The notes under the pieces are model-generated. The model was not told the DNA's origin. It did no database searches and worked only from the letters and a program-made list of their open reading frames with translations. Positions 26,392-35,546 of a stretch of DNA of 64,000 nucleotides are shown one piece after another. The position numbers and the translations under genes were made by a program. Numbering within the stretch: the first letter of the stretch is position 1; each line of letters starts with the position of its first letter. The stretch comes from UBA1876 sp003446665 (lineage in GTDB: Bacteria; Synergistota; Synergistia; Synergistales; Thermovirgaceae), in NCBI GenBank assembly GCA_040616305.1, contig CP159918.1, positions 1,674,001-1,738,000 of the forward strand, given 5' to 3'.

Positions 26392-27201
26392 ATGATCACA
26401 AGAGAACTTCTCTCGTCTGTAGAAGAGACGCTTGCGCCACTGCAGGTCGAGTGGGTAATAATCGGATTGGCCTATACCTGCGTCGCGTTGAGCGACGGAA
26501 GCTGCGGCCTCGCAGCGACACTAAACGAGAAGAGCGATTGTCAAGCCTTTCATCGGGCCGCCACCCTGGTCGGTAGCCCAGCTTTAGATTTAGCCCGTGG
26601 TCTGCTCTCGACCGACCCGCTGCTTTCTGCCTTGGGATTGGCAACGGTAAATGCCACTTTGGTTACCAGACTCCCGTCACAACAACTTCCTTCGCAAAGC
26701 GTCGCACCCTTGGACGCGCTGGTCGTAAGCAAAAATGATGTGGTTGGTCTTGTGGGTTATATTGGTCCACTAATCCGCCCTCTCCGCGAGCGGGCGGAAA
26801 AACTCCTTGTTTTCGAACGGAATCCGACCAAGCGCCTGCCTGGCGTCTTACCCGACTGGGCAACAGAGTTGGAACTGCCTCGATGTGATGTCGTCTTCAT
26901 TTCGGGCACCGCATTCATCAACAAAACCATAGACCATTTATTAGAACTCTCCAGCGGGCGAGTGGCAGTTGTAGGCCCATCGACGCCCATGTGGCCTGAG
27001 TTGCTGCACCTGAAAGGTGTTGTTGGACTGTTTGGAGCCAAGGTGCGCAGCCCAGAGGCCGCCCTACGGACGATAGCTGAGGGTGGCGGCACTAAGGCCC
27101 TCTTCCGCGACGGTGTGGACAAAATAGCTTTGATATCCCCGACTCTTCCTGTAGCCACACATAAGAGCTCAAACGACTGCGATGTCTCATGTTCCATATA
27201 A
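26392..27201 (+). CDS. DUF364/DUF4213 putative metal-chelating protein
   Basis: This 269-residue protein has the typical two-domain layout: an N-terminal DUF4213-like part (about 15-90, WVIIGLAYTCVALSDGSCGLA) and C-terminal DUF364 (VVGLVGYIGPLIRPLRER, CDVVFISGTAFINKTIDHLL, VAVVGPSTPMWPELLHLKGV). The family is found near nitrogenase, Mo and selenium genes and is called heavy-metal chelation only by prediction. The ATG at 26392 has AAAGGAG eight bases upstream and is preferred over the GTG at 26383. It closes the operon. With the other DUF364 gene it makes an unusual non-identical pair. Confidence 0.8.
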   Translation: MITRELLSSVEETLAPLQVEWVIIGLAYTCVALSDGSCGLAATLNEKSDCQAFHRAATLVGSPALDLARGLLSTDPLLSALGLATVNATLVTRLPSQQLPSQSVAPLDALVVSKNDVVGLVGYIGPLIRPLRERAEKLLVFERNPTKRLPGVLPDWATELELPRCDVVFISGTAFINKTIDHLLELSSGRVAVVGPSTPMWPELLHLKGVVGLFGAKVRSPEAALRTIAEGGGTKALFRDGVDKIALISPTLPVATHKSSNDCDVSCSI

Positions 27202-27720
27202 ATCCCTAATCGGGTTCCTTCTCTCACTGTTTTCCTTCTGTATTATTCTTGGGTTGTTCTATAGTTAGGTGCCAGTATAGCCAAATGGCTGCCACCAATG
27301 GACCACAGCGTTCCGTCTTTCCTCAAAATTAAATGTATCTGAAATGTGTTTCGATCAAGCCCCTAAAGTGCTGTAAAAAGGTTGTCTGAAAAAGGCAACA
27401 GTCGGTGGGAAGACAAAAAAGCCACCGGGACTTCGGTTACAGTATAGTCAGTGAGAAAACACAAACCGAAGGAGTGATCCCGGTGGCGAAAACGACGGTA
27501 AAACCTTGACAACAAAATTGTCCAGTCCCTGCTGCAGGGACACATGTGCGTCCGATCGCAGGTCCAGCCTCACGTTCAAAAGTCAAATCTTCAAGGCCTG
27601 CGATCTCCGCCGTCGTCCCGCACAGTATAATGAGTTTGAGTTATAATCATTCCTGGTTTTTGATTGCCAGAGTCGATCTTTTGGCAGGTCACCTAAAGCA
27701 CTGGAGCTGAAAAGTCACTT
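27202..27720. other. 519-base gene-free stretch with large hairpin, possible IS remnant
   Basis: No convincing gene is present. A bulged inverted repeat (27421-27438 with about 27467-27490, 18 paired bases, GCCACCGGGA and CTTCGGTT arms) precedes AAGGAGTGATCCC and a GTG that opens only a nine-codon frame. A perfect 8-1-8 palindrome GTCCCTGC-T-GCAGGGAC lies at 27525-27541. A ribosome site with a start codon but no surviving frame, beside terminal-like repeats, suggests the left end of a decayed insertion sequence. This is a weak inference. Confidence 0.3.
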
Positions 27721-28482
27721 ATGAGAATTGCAGTCTATAACATCAGGTACGGTACAGGCACAGGTTTCGATTTCCATCTTCCCGTTCCTTTTTCAGGATA
27801 CCTTCGGCCAACCATGAATTCTTCCGGACGCATATGGTCTTTTCTCGACAGGCTGGATGCGGACATAATCTGCCTCGTGGAAGTCGACAACGGCTCATAC
27901 AGAAACCTCGGGCGCTGCCAAGCAGCCACCCTGGCCGGAAGAAACGGATGGGATCACGCCTTTGCTTGCAAGTACCACAAACACTCCCTGCTAAGGGAAC
28001 TTCCACTTCTGTGGTCCCAGGGAAATGCCGTTATAAGCCGTGTGCCACTTAAAGGCGCTATAGAACACTCTTTTTCCAGGGGAATGAAACGCACTTTCCT
28101 GGAGGTGAGTTTTGACGGATTCACCATACTTCTGGCACACCTGTCACTCGGGAGGGGAGCTCGTAAGCAGCAGATACAGGAACTTGCCAAACATGCCGCG
28201 GCGATAAAGGGACCTCTTTTTATCGGTGGAGACTTCAACACCTTTGGCGGGGAAAAGGAACTGGCTCCGCTTTTAGAGAACACTTCGCTCCGAGACAGCG
28301 ATGCGGCAGGCCGAGCAACATATCCCTCCCACGGTCCAAAACGGAGACTCGACTATCTTCTGGCCAGCAAAGATGTGAAGGTCAAAAACTTCGATGTCCC
28401 CAGGGTGCCCTTGTCCGATCATTTGCCTCTGGTCTGCGATTTCGAAATTCTCGAGGCAAGAACCACCGCTACTGTCGGCTGA
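27721..28482 (+). CDS. Endonuclease/exonuclease/phosphatase (EEP) family protein
   Basis: This 253-residue metal-dependent phosphoesterase has motif 1 YNIRYGTG (metal Asn), CLVEVDNG (metal Glu), LLAHLSLG, GGDFNTFG (Asp/Asn) and the final RLDYLL...LSDHLPLV with the catalytic Asp-His. The superfamily includes nucleases and lipid or sugar phosphatases; a conserved active site alone does not choose. No signal peptide is seen. It is alone on this strand and converges on the crotonase gene. The start is an ATG with GGAG 14 bases upstream, a weak site. Confidence 0.85.
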   Translation: MRIAVYNIRYGTGTGFDFHLPVPFSGYLRPTMNSSGRIWSFLDRLDADIICLVEVDNGSYRNLGRCQAATLAGRNGWDHAFACKYHKHSLLRELPLLWSQGNAVISRVPLKGAIEHSFSRGMKRTFLEVSFDGFTILLAHLSLGRGARKQQIQELAKHAAAIKGPLFIGGDFNTFGGEKELAPLLENTSLRDSDAAGRATYPSHGPKRRLDYLLASKDVKVKNFDVPRVPLSDHLPLVCDFEILEARTTATVG

Positions 28483-28516
28483 TGCAAAAACACGTTCTTT
28501 TTAGCGCTTAACGCCC

Positions 28517-29296
28517 TCAGCGGCCCTTCCACTGCGGATTACGTTTTTCGAAAAAGGCACTTACACCTTCTTTGGCATCGTCTGTTGTACAAAGTCTGGC
28601 AAAAACCTCGTTCATGTAGGCAAACTGTTTTTCATAGGGTATGTCCTCGGCCATGTAAAAGGCCTGCTTCGCCAGTTCCAGCGCAAGCGGACTTTTTGAG
28701 GCGAGCTCCTGTGCCCACTTCAGAGTAGTCTCTTCCAGTTTCTCTTCCGGGACGACGGAGTTGACGAGCCCCATAGCCAGGGCCTCTTGCGCTCCAATCA
28801 GCCTTCCGGACAGAAGAAGCTCCAAAGCCTTTTTCCGCCCTACACAACGGAGAACCGGAAGAACAGGCCCCACACAGTTCATCCCCACGTTTATAGCCGT
28901 AAGCCCCATTCGGGCACCCTCGGAAGCTATGGCGAGATCCGCCGAGGCTACGAGGCCAAGTCCGTTGGCGGCTGCTACACCATGAACCTGGGCGATAACC
29001 GGCTTTCTCATTCTTGAAATATGAAGAAGGGGGCGCTCCATGGATTCCACCCATTGTCGGTACTCCATCGCTGACTTGTTTCCAAGTTCCCCGAGGTCTA
29101 TCCCTGCCGAAAAACACCGACCTTCACCTCTGAGTATCACGACACGGGTGTCTTCATTTTCGTCGACTTCCAAAAGGACCCGATAAAGTTCTTCCGCCAA
29201 AATCGTGTCAAAGGCATTCATCTTCGCAGGGCGGTTTAGCGTGATATAAGCCACCAGGTCTTTTCTTTTTTCCAGGACTACCTTTTCGTAAACCAT
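28517..29296 (-). CDS. Enoyl-CoA hydratase/isomerase (crotonase) family protein
   Basis: This 259-residue crotonase-fold protein has oxyanion-hole segments CFSAGIDLGEL and AQVHGVAAANGLGLVASADLAIAS. The position that carries a catalytic Glu in true hydratases (usually FPE before N-x-G) here reads LTAINVGM, so the general base is missing. The C-terminus (TTDDAKEGVSAFFEKRNPQWKGR) resembles ECHDC3-type members. Classical hydratase activity is doubtful; isomerase, decarboxylase or other acyl-CoA chemistry is possible. It stands alone, 58 bases from the LD-carboxypeptidase gene on the same strand. Confidence 0.85.
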   Translation of the reverse strand: MVYEKVVLEKRKDLVAYITLNRPAKMNAFDTILAEELYRVLLEVDENEDTRVVILRGEGRCFSAGIDLGELGNKSAMEYRQWVESMERPLLHISRMRKPVIAQVHGVAAANGLGLVASADLAIASEGARMGLTAINVGMNCVGPVLPVLRCVGRKKALELLLSGRLIGAQEALAMGLVNSVVPEEKLEETTLKWAQELASKSPLALELAKQAFYMAEDIPYEKQFAYMNEVFARLCTTDDAKEGVSAFFEKRNPQWKGR

Positions 29297-29354
29297 TTAA
29301 ACCCCTCCGATCGTTGGTATTAAAAAACGCACATATTACGACTTTGTCGGGATT

Positions 29355-30290
29355 TCAGCAAACGCCGGACTCCAGTACCGTCAGGCTGGAGGACTTTCCG
29401 TCAATCCTTGCCATGGCCCCCAGGGGAAGGGTCACCTTGTAGTCTCCATGGCCGAAACAGCCGTTGAACAACGTCGGAGTCCCCACTGGAGCTACTACGG
29501 CTTCAAATATTTCCTCAAGCGTAAAAGTCCGTTTCGGGTTTTTGGGACGAAGATTTGTAAACTGGCCCAGGACGATCCCCGCAGCCTCTTTCAGTTTCCC
29601 CGCTAGGCGAAGCTGGGTCAACATTCTGTCTATCCGGTAGGGTGGTTCGTCGGTATCCTCCAGGATAAGTATTTTCTCCCTTGCATCAATCTCCCATGGA
29701 GTCCCTAACAGAGAGCAGACGAGAGCAAGGTTACCGCCGGCAAGCCTTCCTTCCGCGGTGCCGGGAATCAGCGTTCCCATGGCGGGATCTGACTTATGAG
29801 GCCGTATTTCGCCCAGGGGCATTGTTTCGCAAATCGCTTTCAGTAGGTTTTCCTTGTTATAGCCCTGAAAGGTTTCTTTCGTAAAATCGCTCGCCGGCAT
29901 TGGCCCATGAAAGGTGCAAAGTCCTGCCTGCTGGTTAAAAACAGCGTGCAGTACGGTTATATCGCTGTAACCTAAAAACACTTTCGGATTCTTCGAAACT
30001 ACACCGACGTCGATCTTGTCAATTATCCGAGTCGCTCCGTCACCCCCCCGCAGACAAAAAATCCCCTTTACAGTCTGGTCGGCGAACATGACGTTGATAT
30101 CCCGTGCTCTGACATCGTCGGGACCTGCCAGATACCCCAGTGACTCGAGGCACCCCGAGGCGAGCTTGACCCGGAACCCGAGATCCTCCACAGCAGCGAC
30201 GGCCCTGTCTATGGACTCAGGTGAAGAGGGGCTGGAAGGAGACACGATCGCAACAGTATTGCCCGGTACCAGCGCTTTGGGTTTCATCAT
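29355..30290 (-). CDS. LD-carboxypeptidase (S66 family)
   Basis: This 311-residue serine peptidase recycles murein peptides by removing the terminal D-Ala from tetrapeptides in the cytoplasm; microcin-immunity MccF proteins are close relatives. The nucleophile Ser lies in FLGYSDITVLH, the catalytic Glu in LILEDTDEPPYRIDRML and the His in GCFGHGDYK. The start is the first of two adjacent ATGs, with AAGGAG nine bases upstream. It is downstream of proA on the same strand with an 83-base gap and may be co-transcribed. Confidence 0.9.
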   Translation of the reverse strand: MMKPKALVPGNTVAIVSPSSPSSPESIDRAVAAVEDLGFRVKLASGCLESLGYLAGPDDVRARDINVMFADQTVKGIFCLRGGDGATRIIDKIDVGVVSKNPKVFLGYSDITVLHAVFNQQAGLCTFHGPMPASDFTKETFQGYNKENLLKAICETMPLGEIRPHKSDPAMGTLIPGTAEGRLAGGNLALVCSLLGTPWEIDAREKILILEDTDEPPYRIDRMLTQLRLAGKLKEAAGIVLGQFTNLRPKNPKRTFTLEEIFEAVVAPVGTPTLFNGCFGHGDYKVTLPLGAMARIDGKSSSLTVLESGVC

Positions 30291-30373
30291 GGGATTTCAC
30301 TCCTTTTTAAAAGGATACCACGCATCGACGTCATCCTGCGTAGAGGAAGAAAAGTCGTGCCGGGAAAGCTCCA

Positions 30374-31711
30374 TCAGGAGACGCGGGTCTGCCCGTTGCC
30401 ATAGATGATGAATTTTGTCGATGTCAGCTGCTCAGCCCCCATAGGCCCACGAGCATGAAGCTTCTGGGTGCTGATGCCCATCTCAGCGCCATAACCGTAG
30501 ACCCCCCCATCAGTAAAGCGTGTCGAGGCATTCACATAAACAGCCGCGGCGTCAACCTCTCGGAGGAAGCGTTCGGCAGAGCTGTAGCTTTCGGTACAAA
30601 TGGCCTCGCTGTGTCCCGTGCCGTGAATGGCTATATGCTCCAGAGCGTCGTCAATTGAGTCCACCACACGTACAGCAAGGATGAGATCAAGGTATTCCCT
30701 GTCCCAATCGTCCTCGTTTGCGGGTATCGCGGCGGGAAAGAGCGCCCTAGTACGCTCGTCTCCCCTGATTTCCACCTCTTTGCCAGCCAATAACGAAAGA
30801 CAGCGCGGGAGGAATTCCCTGGCTATGTCGGCGTGGACCAACAAGGTTTCCGCGGCATTACACACGGAGGGGCGGGATGTCTTGGCGTTGTCAGTAACCG
30901 CTATGGCCTTGCCTATGTCCGCCACGGCGTCTACGTAGACATGACAGTTGCCCATGCCGGTCATGATGACCGGGACGGTGGCATTGGCGCGAACAGCGTC
31001 CTTGAGAGATTTGCCTCCGCGAGGAATGAGCACATCCAGGTCTTCGAGAGACATAAGGCGCGTGGTGGCATCCCGACTCGGCGAAGTTATCATCTGTATG
31101 CTTCCTTTAGGGATACCCGCTCTCTCGGCAGACCGGGCGAGGAGTTCCACCAGCACCGAGTTCGTGCCCAGGGATTCCCTACCACCTCTAAGCAGCACCG
31201 CGTTACCGGACTTAACGCATAGCCCCGCTGCGTCTGCTGTAACATTTGGGCGTGATTCGTAGATGATCCCCACAACCCCCAAAGGCACCCGGACGCGCCC
31301 TATACGCAGACCCTCTTTGGTAGTCCACATTCCAGTCACCTCTCCGATGGGGTCCCTTAGGGCGGCAATGTCATCAAGCTCTCTAGCCATGCTCTCCACC
31401 TGGGCAGGTGTGAGGGTCAGCCGTTCAAGCAGCGGCGCGGAAAGCCCCTTTCGTTTACCCTGTTTTACATCCCTTTCGTTGGCATTACATATTACGTCAA
31501 TGTTGCGGCGCAACTCTTCAGCCATAGCGCGCAGGGCTTCATTTCGTACGGAGGCAGGAAGAACCCCCAGCCTTCGGGCCGCTTTCCGGGCGGCGGCGCC
31601 AAGTGCCGCAAACTCCTCCTCCAGGACTACTTGATCGTTGCGGGCTTTATCGGTGACAGACGTACCACGAGTTTCTCCCCTGCCGTTACCGGGTTTCGAT
31701 TCGTTTGTCAT
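30374..31711 (-). CDS. proA: Glutamate-5-semialdehyde dehydrogenase (gamma-glutamyl phosphate reductase)
   Basis: This is the second enzyme of proline synthesis: it reduces gamma-glutamyl phosphate to glutamate semialdehyde with NADPH. At 445 residues it has a slightly long N-terminus. Family hallmarks are ESRPNVTADAAGLCVKSGNAVLLRGG, the catalytic Cys in SVCNAAETLLVH, and the C-terminal VNASTRFTDGGVYGYGAEMGIS. The start at 31711 follows AAAGGAGGAG. It lies 132 bases after proB on the same strand. Confidence 0.96.
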   Translation of the reverse strand: MTNESKPGNGRGETRGTSVTDKARNDQVVLEEEFAALGAAARKAARRLGVLPASVRNEALRAMAEELRRNIDVICNANERDVKQGKRKGLSAPLLERLTLTPAQVESMARELDDIAALRDPIGEVTGMWTTKEGLRIGRVRVPLGVVGIIYESRPNVTADAAGLCVKSGNAVLLRGGRESLGTNSVLVELLARSAERAGIPKGSIQMITSPSRDATTRLMSLEDLDVLIPRGGKSLKDAVRANATVPVIMTGMGNCHVYVDAVADIGKAIAVTDNAKTSRPSVCNAAETLLVHADIAREFLPRCLSLLAGKEVEIRGDERTRALFPAAIPANEDDWDREYLDLILAVRVVDSIDDALEHIAIHGTGHSEAICTESYSSAERFLREVDAAAVYVNASTRFTDGGVYGYGAEMGISTQKLHARGPMGAEQLTSTKFIIYGNGQTRVS

Positions 31712-31843
31712 TCCTCTGCTCCTCCTTTATCATCCTTCTCCGCCGCCCTTCTGCGAGACTGCTGCCTGGTTACATCACAAGCTGGAAGCAAAAGACGGCA
31801 GAGTTTTCTGTAATGGCCTGGTTCGTTTACTTCCGTATCTTTT

Positions 31844-32971
31844 TTATACAAGGACAAGATTGTTGCGGGAGATCACTTCGTCGTAACCACGGCGGCCAAG
31901 CAGCAACTCTATCTCGTGGGTGTGCCGCCCAGCTATACGGGCCACTTCCCAATCTGAAAAATTGACAATGCCCCGGACAACTTCCTTCCCCTCGGGGGCC
32001 ACCACCGCCACCACGTCGCCTCGCTCGAAACGCCCTTCCACGGTCACCACGCCGGAAGGAAGCAAGCTCCTTCCCCCGCGACTCAAGACTCGCGCCGCTC
32101 CGCTATCCACCCGTATCTTTCCCGCAGGTGCGCTTCCAGCTGCCAACCAGCGTCGCTTTGAGCGGTACCCACCGCCTCGGGGGACGAAGAGCGTGCCCAA
32201 CCTTTCTCCGGAGAGTAGCCGCCTCAGTGGATCCGTCTCGTTTCCCGAAGCGACTACCATCGGTATACCGCAAGACATGGCTATTCGTGCCGCGAGGAGT
32301 TTGGTCCACATACCACCGCTGGCAACAGGGCTCCCCTTGCTCTGGGAGCCGGCAAGCATTTCTTCCGTGATCTCCCTCACCAACGGGATAATACGGGCTT
32401 TCGGGTTCTGCCTGGGGTCCGCATCATAGAGACCGTCGATGTCAGAAAGAATCACCAGGAGGTCGGCGTCGGCTGCTACCGCCACTGACGCCGCAAGGGT
32501 ATCGTTATCACCAAAGCGGAGTTCTTCCGCCGCTACGGGATCATTTTCGTTTATGATGGGTACGGTCCCGAAATCAAGCAACGCCGCCAGAGTATTCCTC
32601 ACGTTAAGGTAGCGCTGGGGATCGGCAAAGACATCCCGGGTGAGTAGAAGTTGCGCCACATGCCTGTCGTACTCGGCAAAGAGCTTCTCGTAAATATGCA
32701 TCAGCCCTCCCTGCCCTACCGCTGCAAGTGCCTGTTTTTCCGGAAGCGTTTTGGGCGGTTTGCCATAGTTCAGCTTGCCCATGCCTACCCCTACGGCTCC
32801 AGAGCTGACGAGTATCATCTCTCGGCCGCCATTGGAAAGGTCCGCTATCTGACGGACAAGCAACTCCATGCGTCTCAGCTCGATCTTGCCCGTACTGTGC
32901 GTGAGAGAACTGGTACCTACCTTGACCACGATGCGTTGGCATTTCCCGAGCCTGATCATACCTGTCGTCAC
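31844..32971 (-). CDS. proB: Glutamate 5-kinase
   Basis: This is the first enzyme of proline synthesis: it phosphorylates glutamate with ATP and is feedback-inhibited by proline. It has about 375 residues. The amino acid kinase domain shows IVVKVGTSSL, LVSSGAVGVG, NENDPVAAEELRFGDNDTLAA and SGGMWTKLLAA. A C-terminal PUA domain follows (about 280-370, RVDSGAARVLSRGGRSLLPSGV). The GTG at 32971 is preferred because AGAGG lies seven bases upstream; the ATG at 32959 is the other option. The open frame to 33034 adds residues without family likeness. Confidence 0.95.
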   Translation of the reverse strand: MTTGMIRLGKCQRIVVKVGTSSLTHSTGKIELRRMELLVRQIADLSNGGREMILVSSGAVGVGMGKLNYGKPPKTLPEKQALAAVGQGGLMHIYEKLFAEYDRHVAQLLLTRDVFADPQRYLNVRNTLAALLDFGTVPIINENDPVAAEELRFGDNDTLAASVAVAADADLLVILSDIDGLYDADPRQNPKARIIPLVREITEEMLAGSQSKGSPVASGGMWTKLLAARIAMSCGIPMVVASGNETDPLRRLLSGERLGTLFVPRGGGYRSKRRWLAAGSAPAGKIRVDSGAARVLSRGGRSLLPSGVVTVEGRFERGDVVAVVAPEGKEVVRGIVNFSDWEVARIAGRHTHEIELLLGRRGYDEVISRNNLVLV

Positions 32972-33245
32972 AACCTTTCCTCTTAAGAATTGCCAAGGGG
33001 AAAACCCCGACATTACGTTTTTTCGGACGATCATGGAGAGGGATTTTACCAGTGTTTATTTTTTTTGTAAAGATAAACTACTATTCTGTTTTACCTGATA
33101 TCCGTAAAGATGCGGGCCTTGCTTTTTTCGGCAGACCATGTAATGATATGTTCATGTTGTTTCCGCGAAAATTCCTTGTCAGAGAATCTTCCCGAGGAAC
33201 TATTGCTATGACATTACTTTTGCAAGAAGGAGACTGGAAAGGTTA

Positions 33246-33662
33246 ATGATCGAACAAAAGATATACATCACTGATTTTGACCTCAAGCGCCTGAAGAAAC
33301 TGCTTCAGACGTCCAGTAAAACGGGGGAACGTAAAAACTCTTACCTCGAACAGTTGCGGAAGGAAGTCGAAAAGGCTGTGGTGGTGCCTTCCGAGGACAT
33401 ACCGGAAGACGTGATAACCATGAACTCTACGGTGGTTTTGATAGACCTCGACTCAATGAAGGAGCTGGTGTACACTCTCGTCTTTCCAGAGGAAGCCGAC
33501 GGTTCCTCCGGGAAGATTTCCGTTCTTGCCCCGGTGGGAACCGCACTGTTGGGCTATAAAGTCGGCGATATAATCGAATGGGACGTCCCGGCGGGAAAAA
33601 GAAGACTGAAAGTCAAGAGAATTCTTTACCAGCCAGAAGCCTCTGAAGACTACAGTCTCTAG
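33246..33662 (+). CDS. Rnk/GreA-type RNA polymerase-associated protein
   Basis: This 138-residue protein is made of a short N-terminal coiled coil (about 8-48) and a C-terminal GreA/GreB FKBP-like domain (about 50-135, MNSTVVLIDLDSMKELVYTLVFPEE, then LAPVGTALLGYKVGDIIEWDVPAGKRRLKVKRI). This is the Rnk layout: the shortened coiled coil lets it bind RNA polymerase without cleavage stimulation. The start follows GGAGACTGGAAAGGTTA. It is divergent from proB and converges on the ABC ATPase with seven bases between. Confidence 0.85.
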   Translation: MIEQKIYITDFDLKRLKKLLQTSSKTGERKNSYLEQLRKEVEKAVVVPSEDIPEDVITMNSTVVLIDLDSMKELVYTLVFPEEADGSSGKISVLAPVGTALLGYKVGDIIEWDVPAGKRRLKVKRILYQPEASEDYSL

Positions 33663-33669
33663 ACACTCC

Positions 33670-34422
33670 TCAAAGCGGCATGACAACGGGCTGCCCGCGA
33701 ACCTTTTCAATGATCACGGGCAGCCCGTAAACTGCTTCGACGACCTCGGGCGTTACCTCCGATCTCTCCGACGCAGAATAGATTTCCCCGTTTTTCATAA
33801 ACAGCACCTTGTCGGCAAACCGCAGCGCCGAATTGAGGTCATGCATGGTCATGATTCCTGCCATGCCGTGGCCTGTCACAATATGGCGGATCGTTTCCAG
33901 GATTTCCTGCTGGTTTTTCAGATCCAGACTGCTCGTCGGTTCGTCCAGAAGAAGAACCTCGGGTTCCTGGACCAGGGCTCGGGCGATACTGACTTTCTGC
34001 AGCTCTCCTCCACTCATTTCATCGAGAAACCGAAGCGACAGGTCTTCCAGCCCAAAGGTCCTGATGATGGCATCAACTTTCTTCAGGTCCTCCCTGCCCA
34101 CCTTCCAGCGAATGTGGGGTCTGCGTCCAAGAAGTATGGCATCAAATACCGTTAAACGGCCTGTTTCAGTCCTTTGGGCCACGTAGGCAATGTCTTTTGC
34201 AATCTCCATTCTCGACAGGGATAAAAGGTCCCTGTCTCCTACGAGGACGCTCCCTCCCTGGGGCCTTAATATGGCGTTGATACATTTGAGAAGCGTGGTC
34301 TTGCCGACACCGTTTGGCCCAAGGATAGCCAAAAGTTCGTTCTTTTTGAGTGAAAAACTCACGCTGTTCAGAACCGGCCTGCTCTTGTAGCTGAAACGGA
34401 CATTGTTCACGGAAAGAATCAT
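33670..34422 (-). CDS. FecE/BtuD-type ABC transporter ATP-binding protein
   Basis: This 250-residue ATPase belongs to a metal-chelate importer. Walker A is LGPNGVGKTT, the signature MSGGELQKVSIARAL, Walker B VLLLDEPTSSLD, and the switch MHDLNSAL. The ATG at 34422 follows AAGGGGT and overlaps the permease stop (ATGA). It is the third gene of the substrate-binding/permease/ATPase operon. The family carries iron-siderophores, haem, cobalamin or other metal chelates; no cobalamin riboswitch precedes the operon. Confidence 0.9.
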   Translation of the reverse strand: MILSVNNVRFSYKSRPVLNSVSFSLKKNELLAILGPNGVGKTTLLKCINAILRPQGGSVLVGDRDLLSLSRMEIAKDIAYVAQRTETGRLTVFDAILLGRRPHIRWKVGREDLKKVDAIIRTFGLEDLSLRFLDEMSGGELQKVSIARALVQEPEVLLLDEPTSSLDLKNQQEILETIRHIVTGHGMAGIMTMHDLNSALRFADKVLFMKNGEIYSASERSEVTPEVVEAVYGLPVIIEKVRGQPVVMPL

Positions 34423-35489
34423 TTTCTGTACCCCTTGATAATCAGGTACAGGAAAACCGGCGCGCCCACGAAGGATGTGAGCACGGCCACAGGAAGCACC
34501 TTCGGCGCCATGGCGAGCCGTGCTGCGGTATCGGCGGCAAGAAGAAGGATTCCTCCCATAATGCATGAACCAGGAATAAGGAAACGGTTATCGTCGCCTA
34601 TGACCCGCCTGACCATGTGAGGGCAAACCAGTCCCACGAAGCCTATGATACCCACGAAGGAGATGATGACCGACGTCACGAGTGACGCCGTGAACATCCC
34701 CGAAAACCTCACCCGCCGGACATGGACTCCCAGGCTGAGGGCCGTCTCGTCACCGGCGTCGACAGCATTGTAGTTCCAAGCATTGAACATGAAAAAGAGA
34801 GCGGCAACGCCGGTTACTGTTGTCATGACGCCCAATTCTCTCCAGTCCGCTCTCGCCACGTCTCCAAAAGTCCAGAAAACCATGGCGGCCAACTGTACGT
34901 CATCGGCGAAATACTGGAGGAACATTGTCCCAGCCGTAAAAAGGGATCCCAGCGCCACTCCGGCGAGAACCATTACTTCCGGGGCACCTCTTTTGAGATG
35001 CGCTACCAAAATGATCACCCCGGTGGCAACAATGCTGGCGACAAAAGCTGTCGTTGCCGTTATCCCCGGCTGCGCCACGTTGATGGCATCAGTGGCGGAG
35101 CTGAGCATGACTCCAGACCCCATGACCATGACGGAAAAGGCAGTACCGAAGGCCGCGGCCTGAGAAATACCGAGAGTATAAGGAGAACCTAAGGGATTTC
35201 CCAAAACGGACTGCATGACCGCTCCCGCAACGGAAAGGCCTGCTCCGGCAATAACGGCGGCCATAACCTGCGGCAACCTTATATTGAAGACCACCACATC
35301 CAGCCTTTCGGAGACATGCCGGAACATCAGGGTCTTCAGAACGTCAACGGTGGGAATGCGGACCGAACCGACCGAGATCGAGATTAAGATCAACACGCAA
35401 AGCAGAGCCAGACCTGCCAGCAGAAACGCAATTTTCCCGTTGATATATTTCACATATCCAACAGGGACAGAACTATCTTCAAGATGCAT
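34419..35489 (-). CDS. FecCD-family ABC transporter permease
   Basis: This 356-residue inner-membrane permease has about nine or ten TM helices: the first at about 16-38, then the FecCD pattern RLPQVMAAVIAGAGLSVAGAVMQ, NPLGSPYTLGIS, and GFVGLVCPHMVRRVIGDDNRFLIPGS. The ATG at 35489 has GGGGTG five bases upstream. The family forms homodimeric channels for iron-siderophores or vitamin B12. It follows the binding-protein gene by 57 bases and overlaps the ATPase by four. Confidence 0.9.
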   Translation of the reverse strand: MHLEDSSVPVGYVKYINGKIAFLLAGLALLCVLILISISVGSVRIPTVDVLKTLMFRHVSERLDVVVFNIRLPQVMAAVIAGAGLSVAGAVMQSVLGNPLGSPYTLGISQAAAFGTAFSVMVMGSGVMLSSATDAINVAQPGITATTAFVASIVATGVIILVAHLKRGAPEVMVLAGVALGSLFTAGTMFLQYFADDVQLAAMVFWTFGDVARADWRELGVMTTVTGVAALFFMFNAWNYNAVDAGDETALSLGVHVRRVRFSGMFTASLVTSVIISFVGIIGFVGLVCPHMVRRVIGDDNRFLIPGSCIMGGILLLAADTAARLAMAPKVLPVAVLTSFVGAPVFLYLIIKGYRK

Positions 35490-35546
35490 GTTTTCACCCC
35501 GTGCCTGAAACCGGCCCTTCGGGCCGTCCCTCATCCAAATCTCTGC

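Noticed and set aside
33052..33246. 64-codon frame just before the Rnk-like gene
   Set aside because: It ends exactly at the ribosome site of the next gene and has no start signal or homology; it overlaps the divergent promoter region.
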